Positions 17,107-25,235 of a DNA stretch of 64,000 nt are shown in pieces (within the stretch, counting starts at the first letter, position 1; the number at the start of each line of letters is the position of its first letter). The DNA is from JBBQXH01 sp963710975 (lineage in GTDB: Bacteria; Actinomycetota; Thermoleophilia; Gaiellales; Gaiellaceae). The position numbers and the translations under genes are program-made. The stretch is taken from NCBI GenBank assembly GCA_963710975.1, contig CAVQCG010000002.1, positions 1-64,000 on the forward strand, written 5' to 3'. The notes under the pieces were generated by a model, which was given only the letters and a program-made list of their open reading frames with translations, did no database searches and was not told the origin of the DNA.

Positions 17107-18141
17107 TCAGGCAAGAGTGACGAGTCGCGTTGCGGTCGCCTTGAACGAGGCTACAACCACGTCGCCCGGAACGAGTCCCAGCCGTTCGACGGAAGCAGTC
17201 GTCACCTCCGCAACCAGCGGACCGACCCGAACGCGAGCGCGGTTCCCGGAGGGAATGACGGCGCTGATCGGAGCCGTCACGTGATTCAGCGCCGAGTCGG
17301 AGGGCGGTGACCGGGAAATGGAGACCTCCCACGGATGAACAACGACGCCGACGCTTCCCAGTGCGTCGTCCGTCGAGTAGACGACGCCGCCTGCATCGAG
17401 GGCGACCTCCGTGAGCCCGTCCGTCCCCGTGAAGGCCCGCCCCGGAATCAGGTTGCCACCCGTGAAGCTCGCAACGAACGCGCTGGCGGGGGAATCGACA
17501 AGTGCCGTCGGTGGGCCGAGCTGGACGAGCTTGCCGTCGACGACGATTCCCACCATGTCCGCAAGAGCCGCCGCATCCTCGAAGTCATGGGTGACGAGAA
17601 GCGTCGGAAGCGCAACCTCGCGGAGCATCGCGCGAAGCTCGGCGCGCACAGTCGATTTCGTGTGCGCGTCGAGCGCCGCGGTCGGTTCGTCCAGGAGAAG
17701 GACACCGGGCTCGCGTGCAAGAGCACGCGCGAGCGCAACCCGCTGCCGCTCCCCGCCCGAGATCTCCGCGGGTCTTGCCGCGGCCAGGTGGAGTATCCCG
17801 AGGCGTTCGAGCAGCGGCATCGCTGGCGCCCGTCGCGCGAACGCCACGTTCTGCTCGACAGACAGATGAGGGAAGAGCGCGTAGTCCTGGAACACGAGCC
17901 CGACCGAACGCTCCTCCGGTGGGAGATCCACGCCGCGCGTCGTGTCGAGCCAGACGGCGGAACCGAGCTCGATCCGCCCTCTCGACGGCTGCGCAAGCCC
18001 CGCCACGGAGCGGAGCACCGTTGTCTTGCCCGCGCCGGAAGGGCCGGCGAGCGCCACCGTCCGACCGCTGCCGACCGCGAGCGCTAGCTGGAGATCGAAC
18101 GCCCGGAGCGGGACGGTGAGATCGAGATGAAGCTCGTCCAT
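17107..18141 (-). CDS. modC: molybdate ABC transporter ATP-binding protein
   Basis: A 344-residue ATPase of the molybdate/tungstate importer. The Walker A motif is GPSGAGKTT near residue 33, the Q-loop FQDYALFPHL near 84, the signature ISGGERQRVALARAL near 127 and Walker B LLLDEPTAALD. The C-terminal third carries a TOBE/Mop-type domain (NHVTAPISAVIPSGNRARVRV), typical of ModC. The ATG at 18141 lies 58 bases inside the end of modB, a long overlap that supports coupling. The chain order is regulator, modA, modB, modC. Confidence 0.93.
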   Translation of the reverse strand: MDELHLDLTVPLRAFDLQLALAVGSGRTVALAGPSGAGKTTVLRSVAGLAQPSRGRIELGSAVWLDTTRGVDLPPEERSVGLVFQDYALFPHLSVEQNVAFARRAPAMPLLERLGILHLAAARPAEISGGERQRVALARALAREPGVLLLDEPTAALDAHTKSTVRAELRAMLREVALPTLLVTHDFEDAAALADMVGIVVDGKLVQLGPPTALVDSPASAFVASFTGGNLIPGRAFTGTDGLTEVALDAGGVVYSTDDALGSVGVVVHPWEVSISRSPPSDSALNHVTAPISAVIPSGNRARVRVGPLVAEVTTASVERLGLVPGDVVVASFKATATRLVTLA

Positions 18142-18908
18142 GAGAGCACCTTGGTCGACAGCAGGATGGCGAGACTCACGATCACGAGAAGGGCGCCCAC
18201 CGCCAGAGCGACGTCGAAGTTCTGGTCGAGCTGCGCATAGACCATGAGCGGAAGCGTCTGTGTTCGACCCTGCAGGCTGCCCGCAAACATGATGGTCGCC
18301 CCGAACTCGCCGAGACCTCGCGCAAAGGCAAGCGTCGTCCCCGCCCCAAGCCCTTTCGCAGCCAGCGGGAGAGCGACCCGCCGAAACGTGCGCGCCGGGC
18401 CGACACCGAGCGTGCGCGAAGCGTCCAGAAGGTTGCGGTCAACCGCGTCGAACGCCGCGACGGCCTGCCGAAGGTAGAACGGGCTCGCGACGAGGATCAC
18501 CGCCAGGACGACCGCCGTCTGCGTGAACGGGATCGAGATCCCGGCCGCGTCGAGGGTGCCGCCGAGGAGCCCGCGGCTCCCGAAGGCGGCGAGGAGGGCA
18601 ATCCCGGCGACAGCGGGCGGGAGGACGAGTGGCAGCTCGATCAGGGTCAGTACGAGGCTGCGGCCCCGGAATCGCCGCATCGCCAGGAGGTACGCGGCCG
18701 GAGTGCCGACGATCAGGATGATCACGATGGCGACGATGCTCGTCTTGAGGCTGACGACCAGCGCATCGACGGCAACCGGGTTGGTGAGCTGACGGACGAG
18801 GTCGAGAGGCGCGATCCGCGTGAAGATCGCAACGAGCGGGAGCACGAGGAAGGCGACGCTCAGGCCGCACGCGACGACGAGCACCCCCTCGAACAGCCTG
18901 CGTCTCAC
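18084..18908 (-). CDS. modB: molybdate ABC transporter permease
   Basis: A 274-residue inner-membrane subunit with six hydrophobic segments and the cytoplasmic EAA-like loop (DRNLLDASRTLGVGPARTFRRVALPLAAKG, about residues 158-187) that docks to the ATPase. The motifs ELPLVLPPAVAGIALL and ARGLGEFGATIMFAG are characteristic of ModB/CysW permeases, the latter especially of ModB. The start at 18908 overlaps the modA stop by four bases. With modA and modC it forms a complete importer. Confidence 0.93.
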   Translation of the reverse strand: MRRRLFEGVLVVACGLSVAFLVLPLVAIFTRIAPLDLVRQLTNPVAVDALVVSLKTSIVAIVIILIVGTPAAYLLAMRRFRGRSLVLTLIELPLVLPPAVAGIALLAAFGSRGLLGGTLDAAGISIPFTQTAVVLAVILVASPFYLRQAVAAFDAVDRNLLDASRTLGVGPARTFRRVALPLAAKGLGAGTTLAFARGLGEFGATIMFAGSLQGRTQTLPLMVYAQLDQNFDVALAVGALLVIVSLAILLSTKVLSWTSFISISPSRSGRSISS

Positions 18909-19636
18909 GGGAGTCCGAAGCCGGCTTCCTCGAGCTGCCGGCGGCCGTCGCTTCCGAGCACCTTCTCGACGAAGGCCTCGGCTGCTCCCCGGTCGTTGCT
19001 TCCCTTGACGATGGCGATGAGGTACTCGATCTCTGGCTGCGCCTCCGATGGAAGCTCGATGACTTGGACGTCGTCGGCGACAGGTGTCACGTCCGTCGCG
19101 TAGACGAACCCGGCGTCTGCCTCGCCAAGCGTCACCTTGCCAACCACACCCTTGACGTCGTTCTCCTCGCTGACGACGTTCGTGAGAACACCTGACGCTC
19201 CCATTGCATCGAGAGCTTTGCGCGTGTAGTCACCCACGGGGACGCCCTCCGCCGCGACGACGAGCTTGGTGCCAGAACGGGCGAGATCGCCGACCGTCTC
19301 GATGCCCGCCGGATTGTCTTTCGGGACGATGAGGACGAGTCGGTTGGTCGCGAAGACCACCGGCTTATCCAGGAGCCCCTCGTCGAACAGCTCGGTCGGG
19401 TACCTCGGGCTCGCGGCAGCGTAGACATCCGGCTCCGCCCCTTCGCGAATCTGCGTCGCAAGATCGTCTGAACCGGCGAAGCTGAAGACTGCCGTCGGAT
19501 CGATCGCCGGGAAGACCGAGGTCAGCGACGACGCGGCGAACACGGTGGGGCCTCCGGCATCACTACCGGACCCGCACCCGGCGAGAACGGCCCCGAGCGA
19601 GAGCGCCAGAGCAAGCGCACCGGCGGCGAGGCGCAT
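18905..19636 (-). CDS. modA: molybdate-binding lipoprotein of the ABC importer
   Basis: A 243-residue periplasmic-type binding protein with a lipoprotein signal: hydrophobic segment, then LAGC with the lipid-attachment cysteine at residue 21. The mature start TVFAASSLTSVF matches the ModA oxyanion-binding loop (two serines). The later blocks SFAGSDDLATQI, AEPDVYAAAS and LGEADAGFVYATDV are also typical. The ATG overlaps the stop of the upstream HTH-Mop gene (TGATG). The gene order and motifs make molybdate the likely substrate; tungstate cannot be excluded. Confidence 0.92.
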   Translation of the reverse strand: MRLAAGALALALSLGAVLAGCGSGSDAGGPTVFAASSLTSVFPAIDPTAVFSFAGSDDLATQIREGAEPDVYAAASPRYPTELFDEGLLDKPVVFATNRLVLIVPKDNPAGIETVGDLARSGTKLVVAAEGVPVGDYTRKALDAMGASGVLTNVVSEENDVKGVVGKVTLGEADAGFVYATDVTPVADDVQVIELPSEAQPEIEYLIAIVKGSNDRGAAEAFVEKVLGSDGRRQLEEAGFGLP

Positions 19637-20016
19637 CAGCCCTCGACCATGACCGACGTGGCCTTCACGACCGCCGTCGCGGCCATACCCGGCTCGAGCC
19701 CGAGCTGCTCGATGGCATCGCGAGTGATGACGGCGACGACCCGTGCCGGGCCCGGCACGTCGATCTCCACCTGTGCGAGAAGCCCCTCGACCTTCACCTC
19801 TCGGACGACACCGTGAAAGCGGTTCCGCGCGCTCAGATGATCGAGTTCGAGGTCGGCGACCCGCAAGCGCTCGATCTCCGAGATCGGAACGAGACGGCGA
19901 TTCGATGCGTCGCGCTCGGTGAGAATCCGCCCCTCCCGATCCCACCGTCTGAGGGTGTCGAGCGAGATTCCGAGCAATCGTGCGGCCTCTGACGCCGCAA
20001 GCATTTGCCTAGGCAT
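19636..20016 (-). CDS. HTH plus Mop/TOBE-domain molybdenum-responsive regulator
   Basis: A 126-residue two-domain protein. Residues 5-50 are a MerR/excisionase-type helix-turn-helix (AARLLGISLDTLRRWDREGRI, then a wing with DASNRRLVP). Residues 65-126 are a single Mop/TOBE domain (ARNRFHGVVREVKVEGLLAQVEI, RDAIEQLGLEPGMAATAVVKATSVMV) that should bind molybdate. It heads the mod operon, so autoregulation by molybdate is the natural reading, although it differs from ModE, which has a winged helix and two Mop units. The first ATG (20016) overlaps a palindrome; a second ATG at 20004 is possible. Confidence 0.87.
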   Translation of the reverse strand: MPRQMLAASEAARLLGISLDTLRRWDREGRILTERDASNRRLVPISEIERLRVADLELDHLSARNRFHGVVREVKVEGLLAQVEIDVPGPARVVAVITRDAIEQLGLEPGMAATAVVKATSVMVEG

Positions 20017-20026
20017 TTCCTATGTA
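20005..20026 (-). promoter_or_regulatory. candidate operator at the start of the mod operon
   Basis: Read on the minus strand, TAGGAAATG and TAGGCAAATG occur as imperfect direct repeats, and TGCCTAGGCA is a 10-base palindrome spanning the first start codon of the HTH-Mop gene. The repeats cover both possible start codons, which suits an autoregulatory binding site or a leaderless promoter region. No protein-DNA rule for this family lets me confirm it. Confidence 0.35.
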
Positions 20027-20071
20027 TCGTAGCGGATCTCGACCGATCGTGAAGGTATCCTCGCGCGCTCC

Positions 20072-20518
20072 GTGTCAGGAAACAGCGGAGCCATCCTCTT
20101 CTCGGTCGCAGCCGGACTCGCCGGTGCTGTCCAGGCCGCGGTCAACGCGGCGCTCGGAAGACGTATCGGGACGCTCGAGGCGGCGGTGTTTCAGACGATC
20201 GTCGCGGTCCTCATCTTCGCCGCCATCATGCTGGCGGCCCGCCGAAGCTTTGCAGGCGTCGGGGATGCTCTGCGGCAGCCAGCCTGGCTCTGGCTCGGTG
20301 GCGTGATGGGCGTGATCATCATCAGCGCGATCACGTTCGCACCGAATCGGATCGGCGTGCTGGCGTTCACGGCGATCCTCATCGCCGGGCAGCTCGTCGC
20401 ATCGGCGGTCTTCGACCACTTCGGGTTCTTCGGGCTCGACCGGATCGCCTTCACCTGGGAGCGGGGAATCGGCTTCGCGCTGCTCGCCGCCGGCGCCGTC
20501 TTCATCCTGAGGTTCTGA
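20072..20518 (+). CDS. DMT-superfamily small membrane transporter (DUF606/YdcZ type)
   Basis: A 148-residue protein with five hydrophobic segments. The first, SVAAGLAGAVQAAVNAALGRRIG, matches the DUF606 opening in which an N/Q-rich helix runs into G-R. LWLGGVMGVIIISAITFAPNRIG and ILIAGQLVASAVFDHFGFFGLDR are the other family blocks. It starts with GTG at 20072 and is transcribed away from the mod operon. The substrate of these half-size transporters is generally unknown. Confidence 0.82.
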   Translation: MSGNSGAILFSVAAGLAGAVQAAVNAALGRRIGTLEAAVFQTIVAVLIFAAIMLAARRSFAGVGDALRQPAWLWLGGVMGVIIISAITFAPNRIGVLAFTAILIAGQLVASAVFDHFGFFGLDRIAFTWERGIGFALLAAGAVFILRF

Positions 20519-20541
20519 CCCGAGACCTAGCTGCCCGAGGC

Positions 20542-21717
20542 TCAGAACGATCGCTCGAACAACGCCGCCTGACCCTGCCCGACACCGACGCACATCGTTG
20601 CCAGCCCGTATCGGCCATCGCGGCGCCGCAGCTCGTGCAGCATGGTGACGACGAGGCGGGCTCCGCTCATGCCGAGGGGATGCCCGACAGCGATGGCGCC
20701 ACCGTTGACATTCACGCGCTCCGGATCGAGGCCGAGCTCGCGAACGACCGCGAGCGCCTGGGAAGCGAAGGCCTCGTTCAGCTCGACCAGGGTCAGCTCC
20801 TCGATCGAGACGCCGGTCCTCGCGAGGAGCTTGCGTACGGCCGGAATCGGCCCGATGCCCATTACCCGCGGATCGACCCCGGCGACCGCGCTGCCGACGA
20901 AGCGCCCCAGCGGCTCGATGCCGAGGTCAGCCGCCTTCCTGTCGCTCGCGATGACGAGGGCTGCCGCGCCGTCGTTGATCCCGCTCGAGTTCCCGGCGGT
21001 CACGGAGCCGTCTCGGCGAAACGCCGGCTTCAGCGCTGCAAGCTTCTCGGCGCTCGTGTCCGGGCGCGGATGCTCGTCGACTTCGACCCCGTCGACCGCA
21101 ACGATCTCGTCGGCGAAGCGCCCCGCCGCGACCGCAGCTGCGTGCCGGCGCTGGCTCGCGAGCGCGAAGGCATCCTGATCCTCGCGCGAGATCCCGTACT
21201 CGCGCGCGACGTTCTCGCCCGTCTCCCCCATCGACTCGAGCGGGAAGAGGGCCTCCAGCGCGGGGTTCGGGAAGCGCCAGCCAAGCGTTGTATCCCACGC
21301 CGTCTGGTGACCGCGCGGGAACGGCGCGTCGGGTTTCCCCGTGACGAACGGTGCCCGGCTCATCGACTCGACTCCGCCCGCGACGAAGAGCTCGCCGTCA
21401 CCGGCGCGGATCGCATGACACGCAGTGACGATGGCCGAGAGGCCGGAGGCACACAGGCGGTTGACCGTCAGGCCGGCGACGTCCTCGGGCAAGCCCGCGA
21501 GAAGCGCAGCCATGCGGGCGACGTTGCGGTTGTCCTCACCCGCCTGATTCGCGCAGCCGAGAACGACGTCCTCGATCTCGCGAGGCTCGACGCCGGCTCG
21601 TTCGACTGCAGCACGGACAACGTGAGCCGCGAGGTCGTCGGGGCGGACCCCCGAAAGGGCGCCGCCGTACCGGCCAACCGGAGTACGAACCGCGGAGATG
21701 ATCACCGGCTCGGGCAC
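20542..21717 (-). CDS. acetyl-CoA acetyltransferase / thiolase
   Basis: A 391-residue thiolase with all catalytic residues: the acylated cysteine C89 (NRLCASGLSA), H346 in GHPLGMSGAR and C376 in MCVGVGQG. The block NEAFASQAL is also present. The sequence is of the type II/PcaF style (QAGEDNRNVARMAALLAG), so it may be beta-oxidation thiolase, acetoacetyl-CoA thiolase or beta-ketoadipyl-CoA thiolase. No fatty-acid or aromatic genes adjoin it to decide. It is a single-gene unit, convergent with the DMT transporter. Confidence 0.93.
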   Translation of the reverse strand: MPEPVIISAVRTPVGRYGGALSGVRPDDLAAHVVRAAVERAGVEPREIEDVVLGCANQAGEDNRNVARMAALLAGLPEDVAGLTVNRLCASGLSAIVTACHAIRAGDGELFVAGGVESMSRAPFVTGKPDAPFPRGHQTAWDTTLGWRFPNPALEALFPLESMGETGENVAREYGISREDQDAFALASQRRHAAAVAAGRFADEIVAVDGVEVDEHPRPDTSAEKLAALKPAFRRDGSVTAGNSSGINDGAAALVIASDRKAADLGIEPLGRFVGSAVAGVDPRVMGIGPIPAVRKLLARTGVSIEELTLVELNEAFASQALAVVRELGLDPERVNVNGGAIAVGHPLGMSGARLVVTMLHELRRRDGRYGLATMCVGVGQGQAALFERSF

Positions 21718-21801
21718 GCCGGTCAGACTACTGGCGCTCGAGCGTGCGACGTCATCGCTCGGGAACGCCGCCGATGGCCGGCTCGATGGGAAGCGAGAGC
21801 C

Positions 21802-22632
21802 CTACGACACGAACTCGACGTGAACCGGGCCGGGAAACGCCCCGATCTCCTCGCCACGACGCATGAGCTCGGTGACCGCCTGCCGGCCCTCGTCCCCGTA
21901 GTCCTTGGTCAGCTCGTTCACGTACATGCCGACGAAGCGGTCGGCAAGCCCGGTGTCGAGGCCTCGCCCGTACTGGAGCGCGTACTCGAGCGCCTCGTCC
22001 CGCTGCTCGAGACCGGCGACGATCGACTCGTGCAGGATCCCGGAGAGCCGGCTCAGATTCGCCTCGCCGAGATCACGCCGCGCGACGTTCGCGCCGAGCG
22101 GCAAAGGTAGGCCTGTGTCCAGCAGCCACCACTCACCGAGATCGACCACCTTGTGAAGCCCGTGGTGACCGTAGGTGAGCTGGCCTTCGTGGATGAGCAA
22201 GCCGGCATCGGCCTTGCCGGACACGACCTCGTCGATGATCTGATCGAACGCCACCTCGCGGTAGCGGAACTCGTGGCCGAAGAAGAGACGAAGCACGAGA
22301 AACGCGGTCGTCATCCTCCCGGGCACGGCGATCTCGACGCTGGCGAGCTCGGAGCGAGTCATCGGCTCCCGGGTGACCACGATGGGCCCGTAGCCCGACC
22401 CCATGCTGGCACCGTGCGGAAGCAGCACGTAGCGCCCCTGAACGAACGGGTACGAGTGGAGCGAGATCGCCGTGACCTCGAGCCGCCCCTCGAGCGCCCA
22501 CTCGTTCAGCGTCTGGATGTCACGGAGGACGTGCTCGAACTCGAACCCGTCGGAATCGACTCGCCCCGCCGCGAGCCCCCAGAACATGAAGGCGTCATCG
22601 GGATCTGGGCTATGGCCAAGTCGGATCAGCAC
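21802..22632 (-). CDS. mqnD: MqnD-type menaquinone biosynthesis protein (1,4-dihydroxy-6-naphthoate synthase family)
   Basis: A 276-residue protein with the periplasmic-binding-protein-like fold of the MqnA/MqnD family, which acts in the futalosine route to menaquinone. The opening LGHSPDPDDAFMFWGLAAG and the blocks AISLHSYPFV, GYGPIVV and LLIHEGQLTYG are closest to MqnD, which forms 1,4-dihydroxy-6-naphthoate. Mature MqnA would be expected to differ at the opening. No other mqn gene is adjacent. It supports menaquinone as the quinone used by the nuo and Rieske systems in this window. Confidence 0.85.
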   Translation of the reverse strand: MLIRLGHSPDPDDAFMFWGLAAGRVDSDGFEFEHVLRDIQTLNEWALEGRLEVTAISLHSYPFVQGRYVLLPHGASMGSGYGPIVVTREPMTRSELASVEIAVPGRMTTAFLVLRLFFGHEFRYREVAFDQIIDEVVSGKADAGLLIHEGQLTYGHHGLHKVVDLGEWWLLDTGLPLPLGANVARRDLGEANLSRLSGILHESIVAGLEQRDEALEYALQYGRGLDTGLADRFVGMYVNELTKDYGDEGRQAVTELMRRGEEIGAFPGPVHVEFVS

Positions 22633-22722
22633 GAGCGGGTGAGGCTAGCAATCCTCCGCAGAGCGCGCAGGGAGAGCTGCCAGGGGCGTGATCGACCGCG
22701 GGTCGGCGCGGAAGCCGCCCGG

Positions 22723-23193
22723 CTACGCCAACTGGTTGAGCTCGAGCAGGAGGCCGCGGAGCTGGGCAAAGCGTTTCGGTCCGAGTTGCCTTTCCCAGTC
22801 GCCCTCGATCTCGCGCACGGCGTCTCGGATGGTGTATGCCGCCAGTTCGCCGCGGCGAGTGAGGGTGATGCGCTTGGAGCGTCGGTCATGCGGATCTGCT
22901 CGGCGCTCGAGGTAGCCGAGACGCTCGAGCTCGCCGAGTAGGTAGTTGACTGCTTGCTTGCTGATGCCTCGCCGGGCGGCAAGCTCGGAGGGTCGTGCTC
23001 CCTGGGGCCCCGGGTACAGCAAGACGTTCAGGTGGGGCACGTCCAAGCCGTCGAATCCGCGCTCGTGCAACCGCTGGAGCATCCGGCGCTGCACCTGTTC
23101 CCAGGGCATCCGCAGCAGGGCGCCGATCAGCGGTGGCCCGAAGGCCTGCTCGGTGCTTTGAGTAAAGTTACTTGACTTCTGCTCGGTCGTCAT
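22723..23193 (-). CDS. MarR-family transcriptional regulator
   Basis: A 156-residue winged-helix protein. The recognition region is RPSELAARRGISKQAVNYLLGELERLGYLERRADPHDRRSKRITLT (about residues 66-111), with the DxRS(K/R) wing of MarR proteins. It is divergent from a cupin gene with 44 bp between starts, and an inverted repeat covers that space. The assigned ATG (23193) would put one half-site within the first codons, so a later start is possible. The divergent cupin is the most likely target; the ligand is unknown. Confidence 0.9.
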   Translation of the reverse strand: MTTEQKSSNFTQSTEQAFGPPLIGALLRMPWEQVQRRMLQRLHERGFDGLDVPHLNVLLYPGPQGARPSELAARRGISKQAVNYLLGELERLGYLERRADPHDRRSKRITLTRRGELAAYTIRDAVREIEGDWERQLGPKRFAQLRGLLLELNQLA

Positions 23194-23214
23194 ATACCGT
23201 CAAGACACTTTACC
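23161..23214. promoter_or_regulatory. inverted repeat operator between marR and the cupin gene
   Basis: The half-sites are 23161-23176 (AGTAAAGTTACTTGAC) and 23199-23214 (GTCAAGACACTTTACC). As inverted repeats they match at 13 of 16 positions, with 22 bases between them. The TTGAC tract in each half resembles a -35 element, one facing each way, and TATACC/ATATAC lies between. This is the expected layout for a MarR autorepressor that also controls its divergent neighbour. Confidence 0.6.
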
Positions 23215-23237
23215 ATCGTCGCGGAAGGGGAGGAGTC

Positions 23238-23678
23238 ATGGTGACGAGTGCAAGCGAAGAGATCAGGGTCGGGCCGATGGCGATCCGGTTCCTGCTCGAG
23301 GGCGAGGCATCGGGAGGTTCCGTCGCGGTCTTCGAGTTCGATGTCCCGACCGGGGCCAGACTGCCGGCCGCGCACAGCCACGACGCGTACGAGGAGACGA
23401 TGTACGGGCTCGAAGGCGTGCTGACCTGGACGCTCGAAGGACGACAGATCGACGTCGGCCCTGGCGAGGTGCTCTGCATCCCTCGCGGAGTGGTCCACCG
23501 CTTCGACAACCCGCACGCCGTGGACGCCAAAGCGCTGGCGATCGTCAGTCCCGGCATCCTCGGCCCCGACTACTTCCGCGAGGTGGCGGCGGTGATCGCG
23601 GCCGCGGCCGGTGGCCCGCCTGATCCCGCGGAGATCGGAGCTGTGATGCGTCGCCACGGCCTCACCCCGGCGCCGTAG
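23238..23678 (+). CDS. cupin-domain protein under divergent MarR control
   Basis: A 146-residue single cupin. The first motif HSHDAYEETMYGLEG (about residues 47-61) has the two His, with a second acidic ligand, and GDVLCI-like PRGVVHRFDN (about 82-95) forms the second. The ATG at 23238 has a strong RBS (GGAGG) six bases upstream, which fixes the start. The shared operator region suggests induction when the MarR protein is released. Such proteins are often quercetin-dioxygenase-like; no substrate can be stated. Confidence 0.85.
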   Translation: MVTSASEEIRVGPMAIRFLLEGEASGGSVAVFEFDVPTGARLPAAHSHDAYEETMYGLEGVLTWTLEGRQIDVGPGEVLCIPRGVVHRFDNPHAVDAKALAIVSPGILGPDYFREVAAVIAAAAGGPPDPAEIGAVMRRHGLTPAP

Positions 23679-23692
23679 CTCTTGCGAGCTCG

Positions 23693-24064
23693 TTAGTGCC
23701 CGAAGAACCAGCGCTCGAGCGGGCGAAGCAGCTCGTCGTCGGTGAAGGACGAGACGCGCTCGTCGACGCCTTCTCCGTGCGACACGACGAGATCGTCCTG
23801 GAGTGCGAGGTTGGCGGCTTCGAGCGCGTCCGTCATCTCATACCCCTCGAACACGTAGTCGTCGGGCAGAGGTTCGGGAATGCTGCGATTCCGCGGATCG
23901 ATCGCGCGGCCGACAGCCCAGACGGCTCCTGGACGTCGCTCGATCCAGATGACGATCTCCTCACGGCGCCCAGCGTCGTCGACTCCATGCAAGACCCGTT
24001 CGGCGAACCGGGCTGCACCTGTCGAGGATTCCTTCACCACGGCCAAGGATACAATCCCGTTCAT
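23693..24064 (-). CDS. hypothetical protein, about 123 residues
   Basis: An acidic soluble protein beginning MNGIVSLAVVKESSTGAARF and ending LLRPLERWFFGH. It contains an aromatic-rich strand pattern (EEIVIWIERRPGAVWAVGRAI) and DDYVFEGYEMTDALEAANLALQDD, suggestive of a small alpha/beta domain. I do not recognise the family. The ATG at 24064 shares the four bases CATG with the ATG of the divergent gene at 24063; a TTG six bases upstream is the alternative. The stop lies 15 bases from the cupin stop, convergent with it. Confidence 0.65.
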   Translation of the reverse strand: MNGIVSLAVVKESSTGAARFAERVLHGVDDAGRREEIVIWIERRPGAVWAVGRAIDPRNRSIPEPLPDDYVFEGYEMTDALEAANLALQDDLVVSHGEGVDERVSSFTDDELLRPLERWFFGH

Positions 24065-24410
24065 GGCCAAGGAGTCGTGGTGGAAGAACCCGTTCGGCTC
24101 GCTCTTCGCACGCTCGTCCCGCGAGGATCAGCTCGCTGCGTACGTCATTCGAGAGCACGCTGAGGGCCGCTCGCTCGACGACATTCTCGACGATCCGTAT
24201 TTGAAGAACCGCGCCGACGAGCAGCAGCGCCAACGCTTGCTGGAACGCCCGGACGTGATCCGCGCCGTCGGCGAGCACACGGCGACAGGCCGCCGCAGGA
24301 CTCGACTTCCCAGGGACCCTAGAGTTCGCGCCCTGCCCCGGTCTCACGGGCGCGATCGACGACCACCGCGGCCAGAGCGAGATCCAGTCCCGCCGTACCG
24401 ACAGCCTTGA
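24063..24410 (+). CDS. small conserved hypothetical protein
   Basis: A 115-residue ORF. Residues 1-78 look like a real helical protein (MAKESWWKNPFGSLF, EDQLAAYVIREHAEGRSLDDILDDPYLKNR, RLLERPDVIRAVGE). The rest is Arg/Pro-rich and antisense to the end of the cyclodeaminase gene, so the true end may be earlier than 24410. A -10-like TACAAT at 24050-24055 lies 7 bases before the ATG, which would give a leaderless transcript. I do not recognise the family. Its start codon overlaps that of the divergent gene. Confidence 0.65.
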   Translation: MAKESWWKNPFGSLFARSSREDQLAAYVIREHAEGRSLDDILDDPYLKNRADEQQRQRLLERPDVIRAVGEHTATGRRRTRLPRDPRVRALPRSHGRDRRPPRPERDPVPPYRQP

Positions 24411-25230
24411 AGACGACGATGTCGTCCTCCGACTGGCGCGCCGGGTGACCCGAGGCCAGGGTTTCGGCGAGCTCGTGGACCTCGAGCCAGTCGAGCACTC
24501 CGCGGTCGACGGGCTCGGCGAGATCGCCGGCCGCGATCCGTGCCTGCTCGATCGAGTCGCAGCAGACGAACGCCGCCCGGCCGAGCACCACGTTGTCGAG
24601 CTCTCGCGCCTCGATAGTCGTGGCGCCGGTGGCGCACACGAGAGCGCCGGGCCGAAGCCACTCGCCCCGAAGCACGGGATCTGGAGACGTCGTCGCCGTG
24701 ACCACGACGTCGCACTCGGCGGCCTCGGTGCCGTACTCGGCGACCTCGGCACCGAGCTCCGTGGCAACCTGACGGCGGCGCTCTCCGTCACGGCAGTACA
24801 CGACGACGCGCTCGATCGAAGGCAGCACGAGCTCGAGGCAGCGAACGTGCGCAACTCCGACGTTTCCGCAGCCGATCACTCCGAGCGAGCCCGGTGCGCT
24901 GCGCGCCAGTGCGTGCGCTGCAATCGCGCTCGTTGCGGCAACGCGAAGCGCGCGGAGACTCGTCGCCTCGACGATCGCCTTCGCTCGCGGAGAAGCCGCG
25001 GACGCGAGAATCACGACAGACGGCGAATTCCCGATCGCAAGCGACGCGCCGGCTGTCTCGCCCGAGTCGATCGCGCCGGCCAGTGTCACGAGATCTCCGC
25101 CGCTAAGCCGCACCGTCGAGCGCACTCCATGCTCCTCATCGCCCGCCTGGAGCAGCGACGCAACGAGGTCGACGGCATCGCGGGCTGGAAGAAGCTGCTC
25201 GACGTCCGAGTCGGTCAGGTACAGCGGCAC
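24319..25230 (-). CDS. ornithine cyclodeaminase / mu-crystallin family protein
   Basis: A 303-residue NAD(P)-binding enzyme of the OCD family, which includes ornithine cyclodeaminase, alanine dehydrogenase and ketimine reductases. The Rossmann motif is LGVIGCGNVGVAHVRCL near residue 118, followed by VVVYCRDGERRR. The family opening YLTDSDVEQLL and the block GATTIEARELD are also seen. The GTG at 25230 is placed five bases after the stop of the upstream gene. The 3' end lies antisense to the small hypothetical gene by about 90 bases. The substrate cannot be decided. Confidence 0.88.
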   Translation of the reverse strand: MPLYLTDSDVEQLLPARDAVDLVASLLQAGDEEHGVRSTVRLSGGDLVTLAGAIDSGETAGASLAIGNSPSVVILASAASPRAKAIVEATSLRALRVAATSAIAAHALARSAPGSLGVIGCGNVGVAHVRCLELVLPSIERVVVYCRDGERRRQVATELGAEVAEYGTEAAECDVVVTATTSPDPVLRGEWLRPGALVCATGATTIEARELDNVVLGRAAFVCCDSIEQARIAAGDLAEPVDRGVLDWLEVHELAETLASGHPARQSEDDIVVFKAVGTAGLDLALAAVVVDRARETGAGREL

Positions 25231-25235
25231 GAGGA

